A DNA stretch of 64,000 nt, from positions 1 to 64,000 of the forward strand of contig NZ_JALKII010000001.1 in assembly GCF_023051175.1 (NCBI RefSeq), in the 5' to 3' direction. Below the pieces are notes generated by a model. It saw nothing but the letters and a program-made list of their open reading frames with translations. It was not told the DNA's origin and did no database searches. This document shows, in pieces, positions 50,754 to 59,187 of the stretch. This DNA is from Alcanivorax quisquiliarum (lineage in GTDB: Bacteria > Pseudomonadota > Gammaproteobacteria > Pseudomonadales > Alcanivoracaceae). Both the position numbers and the translations under genes were made by a program. The first letter of the stretch is position 1; each line of letters starts with the position of its first letter.

Positions 50754-52670
50754 ATGGATATGCCGTTTGTGGCTGATGTGGCTGACGTGACCGGGCGCCT
50801 GCTGACGGCTCTGGCGTGCCAGATGATGGAGCGGGGCGAGTGCGGCGAGCGCGAGTGGCCGGTGCGGGTTGCCGGCACTGATTATCGCTTGCCTGATTAT
50901 CGCTTGCCTGATTATCGGGTGCGTGCCACGCAGGCTTCCCCTGTAGCGCTACGGGGGCAGCGGCGGCCGGGTGCGCCACAGTGTGGCGCGGGTGCGACGG
51001 CGATCTCCGTGATTCAGGGGCGCTCGGACACGTCACCGATGGTTGGTAAGGCGCTCGAAGTGGAGGCGGTGGTGTCAGCCGTTTTTCCGGGCCTGAACGG
51101 TTTTTTCCTGCTCGAAGACGAGGCGGATCAGGACGACGATCCGCTTACGTCAGAAGGCTTGTTCGTTTATCTGCGAGAAGCTGCAGTGGCCCCCGGCCAG
51201 CGTGTGCGCGTGCGGGGCAAGGTGACGGAATACCACGGCCAGACGCAGATAAGCGCTGCGGCCATCCGTCAATGCGCTGCTGCGTTGGAGGCGGAGCCGC
51301 TGGCAGCGCTGCCATTGCGCTTGCCGCTTGAGAATCTTGAGGCGCTGGAAGGCATGTTGGTGCAGGTACCGGAGGGGCTCACGGTACTTGATGTCAGCGA
51401 GTGGGGGCGTTACGGCAGCGTGCTGCTCGGCACCGGGAGGCATATGGCACCGACGCAGCTGGCGCCACCGGGTAAGGCAGCTGACGCGCTGCACGCCGAT
51501 GCTGCCCGGCAGCAAATTGTGCTGGATGACGGCAGCACGGCGGTGAACCCCTCATCAATTGCCTACCTGGCGGGCGGGCTGTCGCCGGGCGCTGCTGTAC
51601 GAGCTGGCGATAGGGTGGCGGGCTTCACTGCGGTGCTCGGTTTCGGTTTTGATGCCTGGCGGCTGCACCCGGTAGAGCCGGTGCGTTTTCAGGCGCACAA
51701 TTTGCGCCCTGAGCCACCTCCGCGACATGCGGAAGCAAACCTGCGCGTTGCCGCTTTCAACGTGATGAATTTTTTTAATGGCGACGGGCGTGGTGGCGGT
51801 TTTCCCACAGCGAGAGGCGCGCGCAGTGCGGCCGAGCTGAAGCGTCAGAAAGCGCAGCTGGTGGCGGCATTGCAGCAGCTGGATGCGGATATTGTGGCGC
51901 TCGCGGAGGTGGAGAACGATGGTTACGGCGAGCATTCGGCGCTCACCGAGCTTGCCGCTGCACTGGGTGCGCAGTGGCGCTTTGTGAACCCCGGTATCGC
52001 GCGCCTTGGCGGTGATGAGATTGCGGTCGGCCTGTTGTACCGCAGCAACGTGGTGGCGCCGGTGGGCAAGACAGCCTGGCTGGCCGAGGGCACCTTCAAG
52101 AGGCTGAACCGTGTGCCGCTGGCGCAAGGGTTCAGGTTGCGCGAGCAGGGTGGGGTGATCGTGGTGGTGGCCAACCACTTCAAATCGAAGGGCTGCCGGG
52201 GCGCCACGGGCGCAAATGCCGACCATGGCCAGGGCTGCTGGAATCCGGTGCGCGAGGCAGCGGCGGCGGAGCTGGTACGCTGGCTTGCGCAAGACCCTAC
52301 CGGGCTGGGCGAAAGCGCAACCCTGATCGCTGGCGATCTCAACAGCTATGCGCGTGAAAGCCCGGTGCAGCGGTTGCAGCAAGCGGGCTACCGGGATTTG
52401 CTGGCGCGTTTTCAGGGCGAGCAGGCGTATACCTATGTGTATGCAGGCCGGGCTGGTTATCTGGATTATCTGCTGGCCACCGAGGCGCTCGCTGCGCAGG
52501 TGCTGACTGCCGCTACCTGGCCCATCAATGCCGATGAGCCGCGTGCGCTGGGCTATGGCTATATCTCGCAGGCCGCCTCGCAGGTGTGGTTGCCGGCAGG
52601 CAGTGCGGTATTTCGCTCCAGCGATCACGATCCTGTGTACGCGGATTTCCATCTTCGTGACGTGCCTTGA
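50754..52670 (+). CDS. ExeM/NucH-like endonuclease
   Basis: A 638-residue protein with gggagg before the chosen ATG (MDMPFVADVADV). An OB-fold region (ATAISVIQGRSDTSPMVGKA near 80 to VRGKVTEYHGQTQISAAAIR near 160) precedes an endonuclease/exonuclease/phosphatase domain with LRVAAFNVMNFFNGDGRGGG near 325, ALAEVENDGYGEHSALTELA near 383, VVVANHFKSKGC near 472, LIAGDLNSYARESPVQRL near 525 and FRSSDHDPVYADF at the end. The family degrades extracellular DNA, yet no clear signal peptide is visible. Residues near 43-57 hold a triple DYRLP repeat. Confidence 0.85.
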   Translation: MDMPFVADVADVTGRLLTALACQMMERGECGEREWPVRVAGTDYRLPDYRLPDYRVRATQASPVALRGQRRPGAPQCGAGATAISVIQGRSDTSPMVGKALEVEAVVSAVFPGLNGFFLLEDEADQDDDPLTSEGLFVYLREAAVAPGQRVRVRGKVTEYHGQTQISAAAIRQCAAALEAEPLAALPLRLPLENLEALEGMLVQVPEGLTVLDVSEWGRYGSVLLGTGRHMAPTQLAPPGKAADALHADAARQQIVLDDGSTAVNPSSIAYLAGGLSPGAAVRAGDRVAGFTAVLGFGFDAWRLHPVEPVRFQAHNLRPEPPPRHAEANLRVAAFNVMNFFNGDGRGGGFPTARGARSAAELKRQKAQLVAALQQLDADIVALAEVENDGYGEHSALTELAAALGAQWRFVNPGIARLGGDEIAVGLLYRSNVVAPVGKTAWLAEGTFKRLNRVPLAQGFRLREQGGVIVVVANHFKSKGCRGATGANADHGQGCWNPVREAAAAELVRWLAQDPTGLGESATLIAGDLNSYARESPVQRLQQAGYRDLLARFQGEQAYTYVYAGRAGYLDYLLATEALAAQVLTAATWPINADEPRALGYGYISQAASQVWLPAGSAVFRSSDHDPVYADFHLRDVP

Positions 52671-52837
52671 GCCTGTTGTCCTGCGCGTCGGCGCTGGGGC
52701 GGCAAAGTCTGTCGGAGGTGACAGGTTTCAGCAGGTCACGCTGTTTTTAAAGCTTTGTTTCGAGTTCTTGGAGCGTATAAAGTTTTTCCGGTAGGCGGGC
52801 AGAGCCATATGCGATGGAGTTAGATATAAAAAGGTTC

Positions 52838-53240
52838 ATCGTCGATTTCGGTGGAGACATTTCCGATATCTGCGAAAGCACCAATGGGTTGTCCAAAATA
52901 CTTTTTTTACTCCCCTCTCCCCTTGTGGGACAAGCGAGGCGTAGAACAGCCGTAGGCTGGCCCGGAGGGTGAGCGAATCAGTTTTGCCCCCCTCTCCCCT
53001 TGTGGGAGAGGGGTTGGGGGAGAGGGGTTGGGAGAGAGGGGCTGCGGACATGCAGCTGTCAAGATAGCTGCTACATGGTGTACTACTTTCACTTATCTTC
53101 AGTAGAAAATTTCCATAAAAATTTCACAGCCAAAAAAACCGAGCGCTAGCCAGTTTCGTTCCAGATCAAGTGCCGAGTATATATTTCCTGCCATAATCTC
53201 CCCCTCTCCCCAACCCCTCTCCCACGAGGGGAGAGGGGCT
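52838..53240. repeat. Third intergenic repeat cluster
   Basis: Contains the units seen near 40.4 kb (atcgtcgatttcggtggaga; ccttgtgggacaagcgaggc; ggctggcccgg), several cccctctcccc palindromes, and the ~160-bp unit in reverse orientation at 53050-53199. No gene is supported between 52671 and 53250. Confidence 0.8.
53050..53199 (-). repeat. Dispersed ~160-bp intergenic repeat, copy 3 (reverse)
   Basis: Reverse complement of the unit at 337-499: ends with ccataatct on the plus strand and contains tttcgttccagatcaagtgc and ttttcacttatcttcagtag-like sequence. Confidence 0.75.
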
Positions 53241-53250
53241 AAAAAAGGGT

Positions 53251-53372
53251 TCATCGTTGAATGCCGGGGAAGGCGGCACGGATTTTGAGGAAGAAATACT
53301 CCTGATCCCGGTAGCCGTAGGCCCTGCGTTTGATCATCTTGATGGTGTTATTGATGCCTCGACGATGCTGGT
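53251..53372 (-). pseudogene. C-terminal remnant of an ISL3-like transposase
   Basis: The minus strand reads RRGINNTIKMIKRRAYGYRD, then QEYFFLKIRAAFPGIQR and a stop. This is the typical C-terminal end of ISL3/IS204-type DDE transposases. Only about 40 codons remain; the frame is broken upstream. It is embedded at the edge of the intergenic repeat cluster. Confidence 0.65.
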
Positions 53373-53525
53373 GTTCATCGGATGTCGGCAACCCGATAGC
53401 TGGCCCAGCCGCGCAGTGTCTCTATCGTCTTCCTGTCCAGCATGGCTCGCTCCAAAATCCATGAAATCTGGGCTTGAGAGTACGAATCCACCGATAAAGG
53501 CTCCACGGGAATCGACGATGAACCA

Positions 53526-53559
53526 TAAAAAAGCCCCCGCAGATTGCGCCGCGGGGGCC
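53526..53559 (-). terminator. Terminator of gltA
   Basis: On the minus strand gcccccgc and gcgggggc form the stem, followed by a run of T (aaaaaa on the plus strand at 53527-53532). Confidence 0.85.
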
Positions 53560-53584
53560 TGTGCAAACCGCTGTGGAAAGCGAT

Positions 53585-54871
53585 TTACTTGCGATCGCCC
53601 GCCGGGATGAACGGGCGCTCGGTTTCGCCAGTGTAGAGCTGGCGCGGGCGGCCGATCTTGTACGGATTGGAGATCATTTCGTTCCAGTGCGAAATCCAGC
53701 CCACGGTGCGCGACAGGGCGAAGATGACGGTGAACATGGAGGTCGGGATACCCAGCGCCTTGAGAATGATGCCTGAGTAGAAATCCACGTTCGGGAACAG
53801 TTTTTTCTCGATGAAGTACGGGTCGGACAGGGCGATTTCTTCCAGCTTCATCGCCAGCTCAAGTTGTGCGTCCTTGATGCCCAGCTCGGCCAGCACTTCG
53901 TGGCAGGATTCGCGCATGACGCTGGCACGCGGGTCGTAGTTCTTGTACACCCGGTGGCCAAAGCCCATCAGCTTGAACGGATCGTTTCTGTCTTTCGCCT
54001 TGGCAATGTATTTGTCGATGTTGGAGACATCGCCGATCTCGTCCAGCATGTTCAGCACCGCTTCGTTGGCGCCGCCGTGAGCAGGCCCCCAGAGTGCTGA
54101 AATACCCGCTGCGATGCAGGCAAACGGGTTGGCACCCGAAGAGCCGGCCAGGCGCACGGTGGACGTGGAGGCGTTCTGCTCGTGGTCGGCGTGCAGGATG
54201 AAAATGCGATCCATGGCGCGCGCCGCGACCGGGCTGATTTTCGATTCCTCGCACGGGGTACCGAACATCATGTGCAGGAAGTTTTCGGCGTAGCCGAGAT
54301 CATTGCGCGGGTACATGAACGGCTGGCCCGCCGAATATTTGTAGCACATGGCGGCAATCGTCGGCATCTTGGCAATCAGCCGCATGGCGGTGATTTCGCG
54401 GTGCTGCGGATTCTTGATGTCGGTGGAGTCGTGGTAGAACGCCGACAGCGCGCCCACTACACCACACATGACGGCCATCGGGTGTGCATCCCGGCGGAAG
54501 CCACGGTAGAAAAACTGCAACTGCTCATGAACCATGGTGTGGTTCTTGATCGTCTTGACGAACTGTTCCTTCTGTTCCTGTGTCGGCAGCTCGCCGTGCC
54601 ACAGCAGATAGCACACTTCCAGGTAATCGGAATTGCTGGCCAGTTCTTCAATCGAGTAGCCGCGATGCAGCAGCTGGCCTTTCTCACCATCAATATAGGT
54701 GATCTTGGACTCGCACGAAGCGGTGGACGTAAAGCCCGGATCGAAGGTAAACAGGTTCTTGGCAGTCAGGGGCGCGACGTCTACAACGTCCTGGCCCAGG
54801 GACGGGGAGTATACCGACAGCTCGATATCCTCGCGGCCGTCCACCTTGAGGATGGCTTTCTTCTCGGTCAT
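53585..54871 (-). CDS. gltA: Citrate synthase
   Basis: A 428-residue type II (NADH-sensitive-type length) citrate synthase. Key segments: [20 protein letters not shown] near residue 48, [31 protein letters not shown] near 225, [16 protein letters not shown] near 262 with the active-site His, [14 protein letters not shown] near 305 with the second His, and [14 protein letters not shown] at the end. It catalyses the first TCA step. Good ggagaactcc binding site; divergent from the sdh operon, and ends with its own terminator. Confidence 0.97.
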   Translation of the reverse strand: MTEKKAILKVDGREDIELSVYSPSLGQDVVDVAPLTAKNLFTFDPGFTSTASCESKITYIDGEKGQLLHRGYSIEELASNSDYLEVCYLLWHGELPTQEQKEQFVKTIKNHTMVHEQLQFFYRGFRRDAHPMAVMCGVVGALSAFYHDSTDIKNPQHREITAMRLIAKMPTIAAMCYKYSAGQPFMYPRNDLGYAENFLHMMFGTPCEESKISPVAARAMDRIFILHADHEQNASTSTVRLAGSSGANPFACIAAGISALWGPAHGGANEAVLNMLDEIGDVSNIDKYIAKAKDRNDPFKLMGFGHRVYKNYDPRASVMRESCHEVLAELGIKDAQLELAMKLEEIALSDPYFIEKKLFPNVDFYSGIILKALGIPTSMFTVIFALSRTVGWISHWNEMISNPYKIGRPRQLYTGETERPFIPAGDRK

Positions 54872-55339
54872 GGAGTTCTCCTACACGGAGGCGGTTCAGG
54901 GAGCCCACCTGTGATATCGCGTGTGTTCGGGCGGCGAAGCACGCCGGGCGCGGGGGACGTTAAGGTTTTGGTGCTTTCTTGTCAACGCGAAGCGTCTTTC
55001 ATCGGCGGATCATCAACTGCTTATCAGCCAGTGGCGACAAATCACCAACTAAACAGCATGTTACGCCAATCTCTCTGGAAATGCGTGGTTACATTCGCCT
55101 GCCGGATAACGTATCTGGCCCCCGGCTCGCCTCAAGCGGCCTTGAAAAACAGTATGTTGACCGGTTCCTCTCGCTTGAAGACGTTTGTTTTCATGCAGGC
55201 GCGGCGATATACTCGCTGCCCGTCGCGCGTCGGCTTACCCCGGCCTTCGTGCGGAGAACCCGCTCCGGTTATGACTTCCGAACTGTCTGCGGGTTCCGTT
55301 CCCGACAACCGCTCCTTTTTTGGAGCCCGGCTATAAGTG
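54872..55339. promoter_or_regulatory. Divergent gltA-sdh control region
   Basis: About 470 bases between the oppositely directed gltA and sdhC genes, with no supported gene. It must carry both promoters; I could not assign operator sites with confidence. Confidence 0.55.
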
Positions 55340-55723
55340 ATGGCTACCGTGAACGATAAGCGACCTGTAAATCTGGATCTGACGACGATCAAGTTCCCGG
55401 TCCCCGCCCTGGCTTCCATCTCCCATCGCATTAGCGGTATTGCCATCTTTGTGGCCCTGCCGATTCTGCTCTGGATGCTGGATCGCTCTTTGGCGTCCCC
55501 GGAAAGTTTTGCGCAACTGAAGGCCTGTCTGGCCAACCCCTGGGCCAAGCTCGTGCTCTGGGGTGTGCTGGCTGCGCTGTCTTACCACCTCGTGGCAGGC
55601 ACTCGACACCTCATCATGGACCTTGGCTTTGGTGACACACTGGAGGCCGGCCGCCGTGGCGCCGTTCTGGTGTTCATTATTTCCATTGTTCTCATTGTTC
55701 TGGCGGGAGTCTGGGTATGGTAA
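55340..55723 (+). CDS. sdhC: Succinate dehydrogenase cytochrome b556 subunit
   Basis: A 127-residue membrane anchor with three hydrophobic helices. LASISHRISGIAIFVALPIL near residue 30 carries the quinone-site Ser/Arg (HRxSG), and ALSYHLVAGTRHLIMDLG near 78 the heme-ligand His. A GTG three bases earlier is an alternative start. It binds heme b and ubiquinone in complex II with SdhD. It overlaps sdhD by 7 bases. Confidence 0.94.
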   Translation: MATVNDKRPVNLDLTTIKFPVPALASISHRISGIAIFVALPILLWMLDRSLASPESFAQLKACLANPWAKLVLWGVLAALSYHLVAGTRHLIMDLGFGDTLEAGRRGAVLVFIISIVLIVLAGVWVW

Positions 55724-56091
55724 CCAGCGTCACAAGTCTCGGCCGAAACGGCATCTCCGACTGGCTTGTCCAGCGTGTCAGTGCGGTGCTGCTCGGCGTC
55801 TATCTTATCGGCCTGGCCGGTTATCTGATCTGCACCGGCAGCGATCTGGAGTATGCCACCTGGCATGCCCTGATGACCTCGCTGCCGATGATGATCATCA
55901 ATACTCTGGTGGTGTTTGCGATTGCCGCACACGCCTGGATCGGGCTCTGGATCGTAACGACTGACTATCTGACCAGCCTGCAACTCAAGGGTGCGGCAAC
56001 CGGCCTGCGCCTGCTTGTGCAATCAGTGTTGGCATTATTGCTGTTGGTCTACGTCCTGTGGGGCCTGTGGATGATCTGGGGAGGCGCATAA
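55717..56091 (+). CDS. sdhD: Succinate dehydrogenase membrane anchor subunit
   Basis: A 124-residue anchor: GISDWLVQRVSAVLLGVYLI at the N-terminus (with the conserved Arg), a second helix with IAAHAWIGLWIVTTDYL near 68 carrying the heme-side His, and a third LLVYVLWGLWMIWG. It forms the ubiquinone/heme site with SdhC. Ends 3 bases before sdhA. Confidence 0.93.
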   Translation: MVTSVTSLGRNGISDWLVQRVSAVLLGVYLIGLAGYLICTGSDLEYATWHALMTSLPMMIINTLVVFAIAAHAWIGLWIVTTDYLTSLQLKGAATGLRLLVQSVLALLLLVYVLWGLWMIWGGA

Positions 56092-56094
56092 GCC

Positions 56095-57870
56095 ATGTCG
56101 ATCAGAACCATTACCTTTGATGCCGTCATTGTGGGCGGCGGCGGCGCGGGCATGCGTGCTTCGCTGCAACTGGCGCAGTCCGGTTTCAAGACTGCGCTGA
56201 TCTCGAAAGTCTTCCCGACCCGGTCGCATACGGTATCTGCCCAGGGTGGCATCACCTGTGCCATCGCGAGTGCCGATCCGAATGATGACTGGCGCTGGCA
56301 CATGTATGACACGGTCAAGGGCTCCGACTACATCGGTGACCAGGACGCGATCGAGTATATGTGCTCCGTTGGCCCGGAGGCGGTGTTCGAGCTGGATCAC
56401 ATGGGCCTGCCGTTCTCGCGTACCGAAGAGGGCCGCATCTATCAGCGCCCGTTCGGTGGCCAATCGAAGAACTTTGGCGAAGGTGGCCAGGCGGCGCGTA
56501 CCTGTGCGGCAGCCGACCGTACCGGCCACGCGCTGCTGCATACCCTGTATCAGCAGAACCTCAAGCACAACACGCAGTTCTATAATGAGTGGCTGGCGAT
56601 CGAGCTGGTGAAGAACGCACGTGGCCAGATTTGCGGCGTGATCGCCATGTGCATCGAATCCGGCGAAGTGGTGTTCTTCAAATCCAAGGCGACTGTGCTG
56701 GCCACCGGTGGCGCCGGCCGCATTTACGCCTCCACCACCAACGCCCTGATCAACACTGGTGACGGTGTCGGCATGGCGATTCGTGCCGGCGTGCCGATGC
56801 AGGATATGGAAATGTGGCAGTTTCACCCGACCGGTATTGCTGGCGCCGGGGTGCTGGTCACAGAAGGGTGCCGTGGTGAAGGTGGCTATCTGGTGAACAA
56901 GGACGGCGAGCGCTTCATGGAGCGTTATGCGCCGAACGCGAAAGACCTGGCCGGCCGTGACGTCGTTGCCCGTTCGATGATGATGGAAATCCTCGACGGC
57001 CGTGGCTGTGGCCCCAATGGCGATCACGTTTACCTGAAGCTTGATCACCTGGGCGAGGAAGTGCTGCATAGCCGCCTGCCGGGTATCTGTGAGCTTTCCA
57101 TCACCTTTGCCCACGCCGACCCGGTGAAAGAGCCGGTGCCGGTTGTGCCCACCTGCCACTATATGATGGGTGGCGTGCCGGCCAACATTCATGGCCAGGC
57201 GCTGCGCCTGAGCGGCGGCCACGAGGGTGATGCCGAAGTGATCGACGGGCTGTTTGCCGTCGGCGAGGTCGGCTGCGTGTCGGTACACGGCGCCAACCGT
57301 CTGGGCGGCAACTCGCTGCTGGATCTGGTGGTGTTCGGCCGTGCTGCGGGTCTGTTCATCGAAGATGCGCTGCGCCAGGGCATGGAACAGCCGGAGCCGG
57401 GCCGTGACGATATCGAGCAGGCCATGAGCCGCTATCGTCGCTGGGACGATTCCACCAAGGGCGAGTCCGTCACCGATCTGCGCAAGGAGCTACAACAGAC
57501 CATGCAGAATCACTTCGGTGTATTCCGCAAGGGCGATCTGATGGCGGAAGGGGTTTCCATGCTGGCCGATCTCCGTGGCCGGATTGCCGAAGCCCGTCTG
57601 GATGACAAATCTGCCACCTTCAATACGGCACGGGTCGAGGCGCTGGAGCTGGATAACCTGCTCGAAGTGGCCGAGGCGACCGCGATTGCCGCCGAGGGCC
57701 GCAAGGAAAGCCGTGGCGCGCATTCCCGCTACGATTTCCCGGATCGTGATGATGAGAACTGGCTGTGCCACTCGATCTATGATCCGACCACCAAAAAACT
57801 GGGCAAGCGGGCGGTGAACTTTGCGCCGAAGACCGTGGAAGCCTTCCAGCCCAAAGTGCGGACCTATTAA
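56095..57870 (+). CDS. sdhA: Succinate dehydrogenase flavoprotein subunit
   Basis: A 591-residue FAD-linked subunit with ggaggc before the ATG. FAD-binding [20 protein letters not shown] near residue 12, covalent-FAD His in [17 protein letters not shown] near 43, [20 protein letters not shown] near 203, [20 protein letters not shown] near 345, and [20 protein letters not shown] near 400. It oxidises succinate to fumarate on the cytoplasmic face and passes electrons to SdhB. Confidence 0.97.
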   Translation: MSIRTITFDAVIVGGGGAGMRASLQLAQSGFKTALISKVFPTRSHTVSAQGGITCAIASADPNDDWRWHMYDTVKGSDYIGDQDAIEYMCSVGPEAVFELDHMGLPFSRTEEGRIYQRPFGGQSKNFGEGGQAARTCAAADRTGHALLHTLYQQNLKHNTQFYNEWLAIELVKNARGQICGVIAMCIESGEVVFFKSKATVLATGGAGRIYASTTNALINTGDGVGMAIRAGVPMQDMEMWQFHPTGIAGAGVLVTEGCRGEGGYLVNKDGERFMERYAPNAKDLAGRDVVARSMMMEILDGRGCGPNGDHVYLKLDHLGEEVLHSRLPGICELSITFAHADPVKEPVPVVPTCHYMMGGVPANIHGQALRLSGGHEGDAEVIDGLFAVGEVGCVSVHGANRLGGNSLLDLVVFGRAAGLFIEDALRQGMEQPEPGRDDIEQAMSRYRRWDDSTKGESVTDLRKELQQTMQNHFGVFRKGDLMAEGVSMLADLRGRIAEARLDDKSATFNTARVEALELDNLLEVAEATAIAAEGRKESRGAHSRYDFPDRDDENWLCHSIYDPTTKKLGKRAVNFAPKTVEAFQPKVRTY

Positions 57871-57885
57871 AGGAGGCCGGGATCA

Positions 57886-58602
57886 ATGAAAGTCAGTATC
57901 TATCGCTACAATCCTGAGACCGACCGCGAACCGTACATGCAGGAATACGAGGTCGATACCCAGGGCAAGGACCTGATGGTGCTGGATGTCCTGGCGCTGG
58001 TAAAAGAGCAGGACTCCACGCTGGCCTACCGTCGTGCCTGCCGTGAGGGTGTGTGTGGCTCCGATGGCCTGAACATGAACGGCAAGAACGGCCTGGCCTG
58101 CGTGACGGCGCTGTCGAGCGTGGCGCCGGGCGTGCTGGAAGGCCGCAAGACGCTGGTGATCCGGCCGCTGCCGGGGCTGCCGGTGATCCGCGACCTGGTG
58201 GTCGATATGGGCATGTTCTACGAGCAGTATGAGAAGGTGCAGCCGTACCTGATCAACGATACGCCGGCACCGGCCATCGAACGCCTGCAAAGCCCCGCGG
58301 AGCGGGAGAAGCTGGACGGCTTGTACGAGTGTATTTTGTGCGCGTGCTGCTCGACCAGCTGCCCGTCGTTCTGGTGGAACCCGGAGAAGTTCCTGGGCCC
58401 GGCCGCGTTGTTGCAAGGCTACCGGTTCATGGCGGATAGCCGTGACACCGCGCTGGAAGAGCGTCTGGCTGGCATGCAGGACCCGTTCTCGCTGTTCCGC
58501 TGCCGCGGCATCATGAACTGTGTGGCGGTGTGCCCCAAGGGGCTGAACCCGACCCGCGCCATTGGCAATATCCGCAATCTGTTGCTGGACAGAGCCATCT
58601 AA
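57886..58602 (+). CDS. sdhB: Succinate dehydrogenase iron-sulfur subunit
   Basis: A 238-residue subunit with a strong aaaggagg. The [2Fe-2S] ligands are in CREGVCGSDGLNMNGKNGLA near residue 51; [4Fe-4S] CILCACCSTSCPSFWWNP near 148 and [3Fe-4S] CRGIMNCVAVCPKGLNPTRA near 205. It carries electrons from SdhA to the quinone site. A terminator follows directly. Confidence 0.97.
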   Translation: MKVSIYRYNPETDREPYMQEYEVDTQGKDLMVLDVLALVKEQDSTLAYRRACREGVCGSDGLNMNGKNGLACVTALSSVAPGVLEGRKTLVIRPLPGLPVIRDLVVDMGMFYEQYEKVQPYLINDTPAPAIERLQSPAEREKLDGLYECILCACCSTSCPSFWWNPEKFLGPAALLQGYRFMADSRDTALEERLAGMQDPFSLFRCRGIMNCVAVCPKGLNPTRAIGNIRNLLLDRAI

Positions 58603-58610
58603 GGTGCAAA

Positions 58611-58637
58611 AAAGCGGCCTCCGGGCCGCTTTTTTTT
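58611..58637 (+). terminator. Terminator after sdhB
   Basis: agcggcc-tccg-ggccgct stem-loop followed by a run of eight T. Confidence 0.88.
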
Positions 58638-59187
58638 GGCTTCGAGCCGGGCAGAGTGGCTTGCAGCGCTGCGGAACAAGCGTGCCGGCACCGTTACGCC
58701 AGAGCAGAAGGGTGGCGAGCGCCATGAAGTGGGCACGGGCGTTTCTGCTGAAAGACCGCCAGCAAAGCAGCACGATGGCGAAGGGCATTCCGGCCCGGTT
58801 GCTTGCGCCGCCCCGCTATGGCGACGGGCGAATCGCTGTCAGTGTGACGCTGCACGAGACAGGTTCCGACAGACGGGCGGCAATAGCCCTTGTAAATTCG
58901 ACGGGTGCCCCCATGACACTAAGGTGGACGCTGGCCTGATACTGGCGTAGGTTCACCTTGAGTAACAAGTGGTTGTCAAATTTTTTGCCTTTTGCGTCTA
59001 ACAATCCGGCGCCAAAGTGGCTACACTGAGGGCCGTCTGGGGTCATCCCCCGGACGCAAAAAATGTATCGGGAGAGTCGGCGCTTACAAGGCGCCGTCTC
59101 TGTAATCTAAACGCGGGAAACGGGCGATCCCCCTGCGAACACCTGGCCAGGGGGCCGGCTCCTTCTCCCGAGAAGGAACAAGACACG
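58638..59187 (+). promoter_or_regulatory. sdh-suc intergenic region
   Basis: About 550 bases without a supported gene. It separates the terminated sdh operon from sucA and must hold the sucA promoter. An in-frame upstream extension of sucA from 59017 is open but lacks E1 homology. Confidence 0.5.

Noticed and set aside
54182-55336. Long plus-strand open frame (384 codons) opposite gltA
   Set aside because: It lies antisense to the well-supported citrate synthase gene, has no recognisable domain, and is explained by GC-rich codon bias.
58723-58939. Small plus-strand frame between sdhB and sucA
   Set aside because: No ribosome binding site or recognisable product; sits in the presumed sucA control region.
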